Source: Bacteroidota bacterium (lineage in GTDB: Bacteria > Bacteroidota > Bacteroidia > B-17B0 > Aurantibacillaceae). Taken from it: a stretch of DNA of 12,479 nucleotides. Positions 1-7,071 of this stretch are shown in pieces (the first letter of the stretch is position 1; every line of letters begins with the position of its first letter). Position numbers and translations under genes: made by a program. The notes beneath the pieces were generated by a model. It was not told where the DNA came from. It made no database searches and saw only the letters and a program-made list of their open reading frames with translations. Location: contig SYEI01000104.1 in assembly GCA_005800865.1 (NCBI GenBank), positions 1 to 12,479 of the forward strand, given 5' to 3'.

Positions 1-2034
1 GCAAAGGACGAGGCAGCAAAAAAATATGTTGTAGTTGATGATCGTAAAAAATCTGTTCCAGTTTACGAAGAGGAATATTGTACGGTTTTCCCTCGTATGT
101 GGAGTCAGCAAGGCAACCATGAAGCGGCTTACCGCTATTGGGGTGATGTGCAAAGTCATCACAAAACCAAACAAAAAATGAATGAGCAAACAGGTCAAAT
201 GGAGGAGGTTCAAATTCCTACATTTATTGCTAATATGACTTATTTTATTAGTTACCAAGTTAAGTATATGTATTTGCGTTATTTTGCTTGGAACTTTATT
301 GGTCGTCAAAATGATATTCAAGGCTTAAACGGTAATCCATTAGAAGGTAACTGGAAAACAGGTGTGAAAGGTGTAGATGATTTTTTATTAGATACGGATA
401 CGTCTTATGTAACACATAATGCTTCTAATAATATGGCTAGCAATTCGTTTTATGCTTTACCATTCATATTAGGTTTATTAGGCTTCTTTTTCCAATTAAA
501 AAACAACAAAGCGGATACTTGGGTTGTTGCTTTATTGTTTTTATTAACTGGTTTAGCAATTGTCGTTTACTTAAATCAATATCCATATCAACCACGTGAG
601 CGTGATTATGCTTATGCAGCCTCATTCTACGCATTTGCTATATGGATAGGACTTGGCGTATTAGGTATTTACGATTTTTTAAGCAAAAAAGTAAATGCAC
701 AAACAGCGGCACTTTTAGCAACAGTGGTTGGTTTAATTATTCCAACATTAATGGCTGCTGAAGGTTGGGGCGATCATAATCGTGCTAAACGTACCATGAG
801 TAGAGATTTTGCAGTGAATTACTTAAACACTTGTGCTCCAAATGCAATTTTATTTACAAATGGTGATAACGATACATTCCCTCTTTGGTATGCTCAAGAG
901 GTGGAAGGCGTTAGAACGGATGTCCGTGTAGTGAATTTAAGTTTATTACAAACAGATTGGTATATCAATCAGCAACGCAGAGCAGCTTATGAATCAGCTC
1001 CAGTGCCATTTACGATTCCTGCTGAAAAATACACGCAAAGTAAACGTGAGGTGGTATATATCATGGATAAAGGAACAGGTGCAATGAACTTGAAAAAAGC
1101 AATTGACTTTGTTATATCTGATGATTTAGAAAATAAATTAGATTATGGTAACAAACCATTAGATTATTTCCCAACAAAAACTTTCTACGTTCCTGTTGAT
1201 TCTATGAAAGTTATGCGTGAAAAGGTAATTGCAGTAAAAGATACGGCTCGTTTAGTAAAACAAATTAAATGGAGTATCAATCGTCAATACTTAACTAAAA
1301 ACGATTTAATGGTATTGGATTTAATTGCACATAACGATTGGAAACGTCCTATTTACTTTGCTGTAACTACTGGTTCTGAAGCTTACTTAGGTTTAGAAGA
1401 TTATTTTCAATTAGAAGGTTTAGCATATCGCTTAACACCAATTAAAAATACCAATGATGAAATGGCAACAGGTGGACGTGTAAATACTGATATCATGTAC
1501 GATAACATCATGAATAAATTTGCATGGGGTGGTTTAGATAAGCCAGGTGTAAGTTTAGATGAAAACTGTGCACGTATGGCATCAAATATGCGTATGCAAA
1601 TGGCAACTTTAGCTGGAGCATTAATCAATAAAGGGCAAAAACAAAAAGCCGAAAAAGTACTGGATTTATGCTTAGAAAAAATGCCTGATGAAAATGTTCG
1701 CTATGAAGCAACACTTTATACTATTATTGCTGGTTACTACCAATTAGGTAATATGAAAAAAGCAACAGAATTATCTGCTAAGCTATTTGATATTTTTGAA
1801 AATGATTTAAAAGTGTATAACTCACAAACATCTATTCATCGTGCGTCATTTAACAGAGAAGTTGGACAAGCAAAAGAAATTATGCGTCGTTTAGTGATGT
1901 TAGCAGAGCAATTTAAACAAGATGCTCACTCTAAAGATTTAATGAAACGTTTAACTGCCATTGTTCCCATGGAGGAGTTAATGCCCGAAGAGGAAAGGCA
2001 GCAAGCGCAACCCATGTCGCAAGGTGGCATGTAG
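1..2034 (+). CDS. GT117/DUF2723 family membrane protein, C-terminal part (5' end outside window)
   Basis: The frame is open from base 1, so the gene begins upstream; the ATG at 97 is internal. About 677 residues are visible. Four hydrophobic segments lie near visible residues 150-165, 173-191, 204-225 and 236-253. They are followed by a soluble region opening with NGDNDTFPLWYAQE (visible 287-300), a hallmark of the Bacteroidota DUF2723 family. NCBI calls this family glycosyltransferase family 117, related to human TMEM260, an O-mannosyltransferase. The family's N-terminal membrane region, where catalysis is expected, is not in the window. The C-terminal half is mostly soluble, with a helical, TPR-like stretch (visible about 580-640) and a Gln/Met-rich tail. 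A plausible role is transfer of sugar to proteins exported across the inner membrane, but the substrate is unknown. Family assignment is firm; enzymatic activity is inferred from the family. Confidence 0.88.
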   Translation, partial: AKDEAAKKYVVVDDRKKSVPVYEEEYCTVFPRMWSQQGNHEAAYRYWGDVQSHHKTKQKMNEQTGQMEEVQIPTFIANMTYFISYQVKYMYLRYFAWNFIGRQNDIQGLNGNPLEGNWKTGVKGVDDFLLDTDTSYVTHNASNNMASNSFYALPFILGLLGFFFQLKNNKADTWVVALLFLLTGLAIVVYLNQYPYQPRERDYAYAASFYAFAIWIGLGVLGIYDFLSKKVNAQTAALLATVVGLIIPTLMAAEGWGDHNRAKRTMSRDFAVNYLNTCAPNAILFTNGDNDTFPLWYAQEVEGVRTDVRVVNLSLLQTDWYINQQRRAAYESAPVPFTIPAEKYTQSKREVVYIMDKGTGAMNLKKAIDFVISDDLENKLDYGNKPLDYFPTKTFYVPVDSMKVMREKVIAVKDTARLVKQIKWSINRQYLTKNDLMVLDLIAHNDWKRPIYFAVTTGSEAYLGLEDYFQLEGLAYRLTPIKNTNDEMATGGRVNTDIMYDNIMNKFAWGGLDKPGVSLDENCARMASNMRMQMATLAGALINKGQKQKAEKVLDLCLEKMPDENVRYEATLYTIIAGYYQLGNMKKATELSAKLFDIFENDLKVYNSQTSIHRASFNREVGQAKEIMRRLVMLAEQFKQDAHSKDLMKRLTAIVPMEELMPEEERQQAQPMSQGGM

Positions 2035-2044
2035 TTAAAAAACT

Positions 2045-2074
2045 AAAAGCGCTTACATTGTAGGCGCTTTTTTT
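2045..2074 (+). terminator. Rho-independent terminator of the GT117/DUF2723 gene
   Basis: An 11-12 bp stem begins AAAGCGC and closes with GCGCTTT. It includes one T-G wobble, has a 3-nt loop (ATT), and runs into seven T's at 2068-2074. It starts 11 bases after the stop codon at 2032-2034, so the next gene is probably transcribed separately. Confidence 0.9.
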
Positions 2075-2094
2075 ATTTAAAAATAAATGCAGAT

Positions 2095-2328
2095 ATGAAT
2101 CAGATTGTTTTTCCAACCTATAGAAAATATAAAAACAATAAAAATTTCTTTAAAATCATAAATGAAAATGAATTTGAAGAAATTAGTTTTATTGGAAACA
2201 AAGCAATCGTCATTAAACACCTTGCTAAAATTTTACCAGATAGAAATTTTATTTCTGATTTGTTACATGATGTTGGAAATACATCAGAATTATCAAATCA
2301 GGAAGAGTATGAAACTTATTTAAAGTAA
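2095..2328 (+). CDS. Small hypothetical protein, 77 aa
   Basis: I do not recognise a named family. The 77-residue product has no signal peptide or membrane segment and is probably cytoplasmic. It opens with an aromatic and basic stretch (FPTYRKYKNNKNFFKI), continues with an acidic patch (NENEFEEISF), then an Ile/Lys-rich segment and ILPDRNFISDLL near residues 46-57. The composition is that of a real, folded small protein rather than random reading, and I have a loose memory of similar small proteins in other Bacteroidota. The ATG at 2095 is the only sensible start; an ATG at 2087 is in another frame. It stands alone between a terminator (ending at 2074) and an inverted repeat that begins 2 bases after its stop. 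No partner is evident. Confidence 0.65.
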   Translation: MNQIVFPTYRKYKNNKNFFKIINENEFEEISFIGNKAIVIKHLAKILPDRNFISDLLHDVGNTSELSNQEEYETYLK

Positions 2329-2330
2329 TA

Positions 2331-2386
2331 GTCATGCTGAACTTGTTTCAGCATCTCAAGAGACCCTGAAACGAGTTCAGGGTGAC
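2331..2386. repeat. Interspersed-type inverted repeat made of two covarying hairpins
   Basis: Two 27-base arms (2331-2357 and 2360-2386) are inverted copies separated by AA and matching at 22 of 27 positions. Each arm is also a hairpin on its own. The left has ATGCTGAA / TTCAGCAT (2334-2341, 2347-2354) around a 5-nt loop. The right has ACCCTGAA / TTCAGGGT (2363-2370, 2376-2383), also around a 5-nt loop. Four of the five arm-to-arm differences are paired compensatory changes that keep both small stems intact. The element fills most of the 82-bp gap between the 77-aa gene and proC and has no T-tract, so it is not a standard terminator. Similar GTCATGCTGAA / TTCAGCATGAC palindromes are, to my memory, scattered widely in Bacteroidota intergenic regions. 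Function is unknown. Confidence 0.85.
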
Positions 2387-2410
2387 ATTAAAAAACAAAA
2401 AATAAACATT

Positions 2411-3217
2411 ATGAATAAAATAGCCATTATAGGATGCGGAAATATGGGACTCATATATGCTAATTCCTTTTTACGATATAAAATTGTTACCAAAGAAAAT
2501 TTATTGTTAGTTGAAAAAAATACCGACAGACAGCAAAGCTTATCAGCCATGAATATTGGCAAGGTTGTAACCACCGATGATAAAGCCATTGCTGATTGTA
2601 ACATTTTGATTTTAGCAGTAAAGCCACAAGATTTTAAAGAATTATCACAAAGTTTAAAAAATGTGATTAATCCAACGTGTGTGTTATTGTCAATTATGGC
2701 AGGAACAGAAATGTCCTTTATTCAATCAGCACTTAATCATCAATTTATTGTGCGAGCTATGCCAAATCTCCCAGTAGAGATTAGCATGGGAATGACTGCT
2801 TTTTGTGCATCGGATAATTTACCTCACGATAAAATTATGTTGGTAGAAAATTTATTATCTACTACAGGAAGAACCTTATATTTAAAAGAAGAAAAACAAT
2901 TAAATGCTGTTACGGCATTAAGCGGTAGTGGACCAGCTTACTTTTTTTACTTTATGAAGCATTTGGTAGACGCGGGTGTAAAGATGGGATTAGATGAACA
3001 TGTGTCTAATATTTTAGCAAAGCAAACCATGTTAGGAGCATTTCATTTAATTAATAACGGACAAAAAACATTAGATGAATACATCACGTCCGTTGCTTCA
3101 AAGGGTGGAACCACCGAAGCTGCTTTAAAAACATTTAACGAACATGATATGGGCGAAGTGATTATTAAGGCATTACAAAATGCAGAGAGTAGGGCGGAGG
3201 AGTTGTCAATTAAATAA
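2411..3217 (+). CDS. proC: Pyrroline-5-carboxylate reductase
   Basis: This cytoplasmic enzyme reduces 1-pyrroline-5-carboxylate to L-proline with NAD(P)H, the last step of proline synthesis. At 268 residues it has the normal length. The N-terminal Rossmann fold shows the nucleotide-binding GCGNMG at residues 8-13 and AVKPQ at 69-73. The RAMPNLP motif (115-121) and ALSGSGPAY (169-177) are typical of the family. The C-terminal helical dimerisation domain carries the ProC signature as SVASKGGTTEAAL (227-239). The ATG at 2411 places the Rossmann strand right at the N-terminus, as expected, and follows an A-rich leader. The broken gene at 3234 begins 16 bases after its stop and could be co-transcribed. 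No other proline genes are nearby, as is common for proC. Confidence 0.97.
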   Translation: MNKIAIIGCGNMGLIYANSFLRYKIVTKENLLLVEKNTDRQQSLSAMNIGKVVTTDDKAIADCNILILAVKPQDFKELSQSLKNVINPTCVLLSIMAGTEMSFIQSALNHQFIVRAMPNLPVEISMGMTAFCASDNLPHDKIMLVENLLSTTGRTLYLKEEKQLNAVTALSGSGPAYFFYFMKHLVDAGVKMGLDEHVSNILAKQTMLGAFHLINNGQKTLDEYITSVASKGGTTEAALKTFNEHDMGEVIIKALQNAESRAEELSIK

Positions 3218-3233
3218 TCACTATTTTTGATGT

Positions 3234-3643
3234 ATGGAAACAACAACCGAACAAGCTTTGCCGAAAAAAAGTAAATGGAAAAAAAGACTATTTATTACGT
3301 TTTTAATTCTGATTTTAATTTCGGTAGCTTATATTTTTATTTGCGGGATGTCTTATAGTACTGGAACAAGAACTGGTATTGTGATAAAGTTATCGCAAAG
3401 GGATATGTTTTTAAAACCTACGAAGGCGAATTAAATTTAGGTGGGATTTCGGAAGGAGACGGAACAATTATGCCAACGCGCTTATGGAATTTTTCGATTG
3501 AAAAACATAACAAAAGTGTTTATGATAGCATTACTCAGTTTCAAGGAAAACACGTGAGACTATATTATAAAGAAGTGCTTAAAAATTTCTTTTGGCAATC
3601 AGATACACCTTATTTAATTGAGAAAGTAGAAGTAGTAAAATAA
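3234..3643 (+). pseudogene. Small single-pass membrane protein gene disrupted by a -1 frameshift
   Basis: The ATG at 3234 opens a frame that stops at 3432-3434 after 66 residues. The frame downstream, from about 3401 to the TAA at 3641-3643, encodes a well-formed continuation. Adding one base near CAAAGGG (3396-3402) joins them into a 136-residue protein. It would have a basic N-terminus, one membrane segment (about residues 19-38), then YSTGTRTGIVIKLSQ joined to KGYVFKTYEGELNLGG and a soluble end with WNFSIE, FQGKHVRLYYKE and FFWQSDTPYLIEKVEV. I recall short Bacteroidota proteins of this layout (YSEG-RSG-IKFS-KG-FKT-EGEL), sometimes mislabelled as 6-phosphogluconate dehydrogenase. Their function is unknown. 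The 66-aa product would lose the whole conserved soluble domain. The break may be a true mutation or a sequencing or assembly error. Confidence 0.82.
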
Positions 3644-3676
3644 AAAAAGCGGCTGATTTTAATCAGCCGCTTTTTT
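3643..3676. terminator. Bidirectional Rho-independent terminator between convergent genes
   Basis: A perfect 16-bp stem reads AAAAAAGCGGCTGATT at 3643-3658 and its complement at 3661-3676, with two central T's. It has an A-tract on the left and a T-tract on the right, so it can work in both directions. It overlaps the stop codon of the broken gene on the + strand and lies 42 bases past the stop of the T9SS gene on the - strand. It can serve both. Confidence 0.92.
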
Positions 3677-3718
3677 GTTGTCCCCCAGAGCGCATTCGAA
3701 GAGAACATTAAGAACTTT

Positions 3719-5368
3719 TTATTCTTTAATGAATTTTTTAGTGGTTGCATTGTCGCCAGAAGATATTTTTACAAAATAAATTCCTGAACTTAATAAACCT
3801 ACGTTGATGGTTGATTGATTAAAGTCTTTGTAATCTTCAGATATTAACGTTTTTCCTAAAGCATCTATCACTTCAATTTTCACATCACCATTGATTGCTT
3901 TACCAGAATTAATATTTAATAAAGCATTGGTTGGGTTTGGTGAAATTGTAAATACATTATTAATAGCTTGTTTTTTAATACCAGTAACAACATTAGAATT
4001 CATGTTTCGTAAAGCGTTAACAACAGAATCTAAATTATGCAATGGATTATTGGTAATGCTATCAAATGAAGCGATGTATGCATATTCTAGTTTTTCATGA
4101 GCTCCTGGCTGAAATAAAAAAGGTCCTGAGGCCATGATAATTTTTTTATCACTACCGCTTGTACCTTCAGACCATGGAGCTGCGCCGCAAGGTCCAGTTG
4201 TATAAGTATTTGCTGGGTAAGCATAGTTAGTGGAAATACTTCCACCATAACCATTTCCACCACAAGTTAAAGGTGTACCATCTTTCCAATAACTACTCAT
4301 ATATTGATAATATTCAGTGGCATTGCTAGGGTCTGTTTGAGCTAAAGGTACTCCAGCAAATGAATTATTAAAATACATAAAGTTTGACATAAGTATCTGT
4401 TCTCCTGGTTCATCGGTTAATCCATCATGATCATTATCAATAAGATCGTAAGTATTAGTTGGGCTTTGGATTTGAGTAATGCCTATAGCTGGTTCATTGG
4501 TTACGGTTGAGGTAGTCGCATTGTAAGTATAAGCATATGCATCCATCGCATCGCATCCAACATAGTCATCCATATAATTGCCAATATCACTATCATTAAA
4601 TAAGCCCATATACGAATCATATAAGGCAAAAGAGCTTCTATTAATAATCGTATAATCGTAAAAAGTTGTATAATTTAAAAATGGATTGTTAGCTACCAAA
4701 GTACCAGTTCCATAAGCATAAGCCATTAACCGAATCTCTAAGCCAATAGCTTGCCCGCCTGAGCCATGAGGAAGATAGCTGTCATTAAAGATTGTGTAAA
4801 TGGCTTGATCGCCTTTAATTAAAGGATAATCGCCAGCCATTGGGTCATAGATGCCATCACTATTTACATCCATGTATGGTGCTAATTGTGAATCATAATT
4901 TTGAGCTATATCTCCATTACCTGGCCATGATAATAAATTAGCCGCAGGAATAAAACTTCCGTTTTGTACATTACCATTCGCAAAATTGGTAATAAAATCA
5001 TCAATGTCAGTTTTATTTAATTTCCAAACACGATTGTATTGACTAACCGTTGCTGAATTAGTAGTAGCTGTAATTAAATTTAAAGGTCCAGGCCAAAAAT
5101 CTCCTCCACCTTGGCGATAGGTTTGAGCAGATACTTTTAATTGCCCGCCATTGTCTACACCACCAACCCATAAGTTAGCAGCTCCGCCCCAAGTTTTGCC
5201 ACTTCCTTTTGGGCATTCATAACCGCTATTTCCTGTTACTGGATCCCAATGTAAATCTCCACCGCTATTAACGCGCGCTTTTACTTGGTTAATGTCTAAA
5301 TATTCAAATGTTTGTGCATGTGCTAAGCCTGTTATTAAGCCTGCAAATAGTAGTAGAGTAGTTTTCAT
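3719..5368 (-). CDS. Secreted protein with type IX secretion (type A) C-terminal sorting domain
   Basis: The product has 549 residues. An N-terminal signal peptide (MKTTLLLFAGLITGLAHA, cleavage probably before Gln19) directs Sec export. The last ~79 residues (about 471-549) form a type A T9SS sorting domain: FTISPNPTNALLNI, a VIDALGK turn, LSSGIYFVKI and a basic end KKFIKE. The mature protein should therefore cross the outer membrane and be released or anchored on the surface. The body is unlike any enzyme I recognise. It is rich in Tyr, Asn, Gly and Asp and has two DxDxDG-type calcium loops, DVNSDGIYDP (167-176) and DNDHDGLTDE (311-320), as in thrombospondin type 3 or dockerin-like repeats. 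Four Cys (52, 272, 369, 394) could pair. It is a single-gene unit with its own -7 box upstream and the shared terminator downstream. Function is unknown. Confidence 0.9.
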   Translation of the reverse strand: MKTTLLLFAGLITGLAHAQTFEYLDINQVKARVNSGGDLHWDPVTGNSGYECPKGSGKTWGGAANLWVGGVDNGGQLKVSAQTYRQGGGDFWPGPLNLITATTNSATVSQYNRVWKLNKTDIDDFITNFANGNVQNGSFIPAANLLSWPGNGDIAQNYDSQLAPYMDVNSDGIYDPMAGDYPLIKGDQAIYTIFNDSYLPHGSGGQAIGLEIRLMAYAYGTGTLVANNPFLNYTTFYDYTIINRSSFALYDSYMGLFNDSDIGNYMDDYVGCDAMDAYAYTYNATTSTVTNEPAIGITQIQSPTNTYDLIDNDHDGLTDEPGEQILMSNFMYFNNSFAGVPLAQTDPSNATEYYQYMSSYWKDGTPLTCGGNGYGGSISTNYAYPANTYTTGPCGAAPWSEGTSGSDKKIIMASGPFLFQPGAHEKLEYAYIASFDSITNNPLHNLDSVVNALRNMNSNVVTGIKKQAINNVFTISPNPTNALLNINSGKAINGDVKIEVIDALGKTLISEDYKDFNQSTINVGLLSSGIYFVKISSGDNATTKKFIKE

Positions 5369-5396
5369 AATAAAAAGTATTAATTGATTTCTATTA

Positions 5397-5404
5397 CAAA
5401 GCTA
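5397..5404 (-). promoter_or_regulatory. Candidate -7 promoter box for the 549-aa T9SS gene
   Basis: On the minus strand these bases read TAGCTTTG, a perfect match to the Bacteroidota -7 consensus TAnnTTTG. The box ends 28 bases before the ATG (5368), which would give a leader of about 25 nt. TTG triplets lie upstream at 5418-5420 (13-bp gap) and 5430-5432 (25-bp gap); neither fits the expected ~17-23 bp spacing, so the -33 element is uncertain. Confidence 0.5.
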
Positions 5405-5421
5405 CTTTCAATAAACGCAAT

Positions 5422-5456
5422 AAAAAGCCCAAACTAATAGTCGGTTAGTTTGGGCT
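5422..5456 (-). terminator. Rho-independent terminator of the peroxidase gene
   Basis: A perfect 12-bp stem (5426-5437 with 5445-5456, AGCCCAAACTAA and its complement) encloses a 7-nt loop. On the minus strand it is followed by five T's (A's at 5422-5426 on the plus strand). It lies 30 bases past the stop of the peroxidase gene and separates it from the T9SS gene downstream. Confidence 0.88.
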
Positions 5457-5486
5457 AATAAGTGGCGGTATTTTAAAGATAAGTGA

Positions 5487-6020
5487 TTACTTACCTTCTA
5501 TCCAATTTGTAATTTGAGCATCCATTGGCTTTACATTTGATGCTAAATATTGTACAAGCTTTCCGTTTTCGTCAACTAAAAATTTATTAAAGTTCCATTT
5601 TACAGTAGCATCTAATACGCCATTCTCAGCTTTTGAGGTTAACCATTTGTAAATTGGGCTTGTGCCTATGCTTACTTTTTCCATTAAAGGAAAAGTTACT
5701 CCAAAGTTTTTTGTACAAAATGCCTTGATATCTGCACTACTTCCTGGTTCTTGTCCACCAAAATCATTACAAGGAAAACCAATAATCACAAAGTTTTTAG
5801 ATTTGTATTTTTCATACAACGCTTCTAAATCTTTGTACTGTGGTGTATACCCACATTCTGATGCTGTGTTTACAATTAGTACTTTTTTGCCTTTTAAATC
5901 AGCAAAGTTAAAGTCTTTCCCTTCAAGGGTTTTAGCTTTAAACTCGTGTAAGTTTTTTGTGCTACTGGTTGTAAATGCCATGGTAATTGCTGCTAACGCT
6001 AAAATCAATAGTTTTTTCAT
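5487..6020 (-). CDS. Glutathione peroxidase-like thiol peroxidase, exported
   Basis: The 177-residue product is a thioredoxin-fold peroxidase of the glutathione peroxidase family, which reduces hydrogen and organic peroxides. The peroxidatic position is Cys56 in NTASECGYTPQY, cysteine rather than selenocysteine. Conserved FPCNDFGGQEPG (82-93, with Gln90) and WNF (142-144, Trp and Asn of the active site) are present. Cys102 in KAFCTKNFGVTFP sits where yeast and plant Gpx enzymes have their resolving cysteine. That suggests a thioredoxin-dependent two-cysteine cycle rather than use of glutathione. The N-terminus (MKKLLILALAAITMAFTTSS) looks like a Sec signal peptide without a lipobox, so a periplasmic location is inferred. 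The gene is divergent from ctaB and has its own terminator. Confidence 0.94.
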   Translation of the reverse strand: MKKLLILALAAITMAFTTSSTKNLHEFKAKTLEGKDFNFADLKGKKVLIVNTASECGYTPQYKDLEALYEKYKSKNFVIIGFPCNDFGGQEPGSSADIKAFCTKNFGVTFPLMEKVSIGTSPIYKWLTSKAENGVLDATVKWNFNKFLVDENGKLVQYLASNVKPMDAQITNWIEGK

Positions 6021-6095
6021 GTTTTTTATTTAATTGTTTAATATGATATTTATCAGAAATGCTCCTAAATAGAACTTACTAATTTATATCTCCAA

Positions 6096-6103
6096 CAAAT
6101 ATA
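6096..6103 (-). promoter_or_regulatory. Candidate -7 promoter box for the peroxidase gene
   Basis: The minus strand reads TATATTTG, a perfect TAnnTTTG match. A TTTG at 6120-6123 (minus strand) lies 16 bases upstream, slightly closer than the usual 17-23, and could be the -33 element. Transcription would begin near 6092, giving a leader of about 70 nt. Confidence 0.55.
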
Positions 6104-6138
6104 AAGCAATAGAGTTTAACAAATGGTGATTTATTTCC

Positions 6139-6146
6139 TAAATTTG
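6139..6146 (+). promoter_or_regulatory. Candidate -7 promoter box for the ctaB-cox operon
   Basis: TAAATTTG matches TAnnTTTG perfectly. The -33 region is weak: TTTA at 6115-6118 is the best candidate, about 20 bases upstream. The box ends only 7 bases before the TTG start of ctaB at 6154. If it is used, the transcript would begin at about 6150 with almost no leader. Confidence 0.45.
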
Positions 6147-6153
6147 CGCTGCT

Positions 6154-7065
6154 TTGCAAACAGATACTCATATTTCTTCTTCAGAAACTATTATATATAG
6201 TAAAATTAAGTCTTTTCTTAAACTTACTAAGTTTACATTATCAGCTTTAGTAGTATTTTCGGCTATCATCACCTTTTTTACGGTTGCTGAAACCTATAAT
6301 TGGAAACAGGTGTTAGCTATTTGTTTGGGTGGTTTTTTAGTAACTGCGGCTGCCAATGGTTTTAACCAAATTATTGAAAAAGATTTAGATAAATTAATGA
6401 ATAGAACCAAATTAAGGCCTATTCCTACTGGTAATTTAACGGTTAATCAAGCCTTTGTTATTTGTGCTATTTTTGGAATTATTGGAACTATTATGTTGTG
6501 GGTTTTTACTAATCCATTATCAGGCATTATTGGTTTCGTGTCTATTATTTTATACACCTTGGTTTATACGCCTTTAAAGCGAGTTACCCCATTCTCAGTA
6601 TTTGTTGGTGCTATACCAGGAGCACTTCCTACTTTAATTGGTGCTATAGCCGCTACGGATGGATTTGGACATATATCCTTTTTTGCAATATTATTGTTTT
6701 GCATTCAATTCTTTTGGCAATTCCCCCATTTTTGGGCTATTGCTTGGGTAAGCCATGATGATTATCAACGTGCAGGATTTTTTATGTTGCCATCAAAAGG
6801 AGGAAGAGATAAAAGTTCTCGATCACAAATATTAGTATATACATTATCTTTATTTCCAATTGCTTTAACACCATTTATTTTCAATTTCGCCGGCTGGATG
6901 TCTGCTACGGTTGTAAGTTGTATGGGTTTAGTTTTTATCATTCAGGCTTATAATTTATTTAAATCAGGAACAATAGTAGATGCACGAAAACTAATGTTTG
7001 GTTCCTTTGTTTACTTGCCATTAGTGCAAATAGCATTAATGATTGGCCACAAATTTTTAATATAA
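6154..7065 (+). CDS. ctaB: Protoheme IX farnesyltransferase (heme O synthase)
   Basis: This inner-membrane UbiA-family prenyltransferase adds a farnesyl group to heme B to make heme O, needed by heme-copper oxidases. It has 303 residues, the normal size. The Asp-rich prenyl-diphosphate site is NQIIEKDLDKLMNRTKLRP (71-89; Asp77, Asp79 and Arg84 of the motif). The second conserved loop is QFPHFWAIAWVSHDDYQRAG (189-208), and YTPLKRVTP (138-146) is also typical. Several further hydrophobic segments are clear. Start: an in-frame stop sits at 6139-6141 and there is no ATG or GTG before the conserved core, so the TTG at 6154 is the best start; the next in-frame ATG is at residue 82, inside the active site. 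It is the first gene of a cytochrome oxidase cluster, and the next gene begins 6 bases after its stop. Confidence 0.95.
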   Translation: MQTDTHISSSETIIYSKIKSFLKLTKFTLSALVVFSAIITFFTVAETYNWKQVLAICLGGFLVTAAANGFNQIIEKDLDKLMNRTKLRPIPTGNLTVNQAFVICAIFGIIGTIMLWVFTNPLSGIIGFVSIILYTLVYTPLKRVTPFSVFVGAIPGALPTLIGAIAATDGFGHISFFAILLFCIQFFWQFPHFWAIAWVSHDDYQRAGFFMLPSKGGRDKSSRSQILVYTLSLFPIALTPFIFNFAGWMSATVVSCMGLVFIIQAYNLFKSGTIVDARKLMFGSFVYLPLVQIALMIGHKFLI

Positions 7066-7071
7066 CTCACG

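Noticed and set aside
1931..2116. A 61-codon minus-strand frame across the end of the GT117 gene and its terminator
   Set aside because: It runs through the terminator hairpin and the coding 3' end and shows no protein-like motif.
2331..2386. The inverted repeat as a terminator of the 77-aa gene
   Set aside because: There is no T-tract after either hairpin on either strand, unlike the six clear terminators in this window.
3390..3410. Programmed -1 ribosomal frameshift at the broken small membrane gene
   Set aside because: The site reads TCG CAA AGG GAT, which is not an X XXY YYZ slippery heptamer. There is only a run of three A's and no obvious stimulatory hairpin just after it. A deletion or sequence error is simpler.
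3891..4100. A 69-codon + strand frame inside the 549-aa T9SS gene
   Set aside because: It is antisense to the start of the sorting domain, whose conservation explains the open frame.
5662..6033. A 123-codon open frame on the + strand opposite the peroxidase gene
   Set aside because: It lies almost wholly antisense to a gene with clear family motifs, its product resembles no protein I know, and AT-rich coding sequence often yields such shadow frames.
6123..6200. ATG at 6123 as an alternative ctaB start
   Set aside because: It is in another frame, stops at about 6198-6200, and its peptide does not resemble the CtaB N-terminus.
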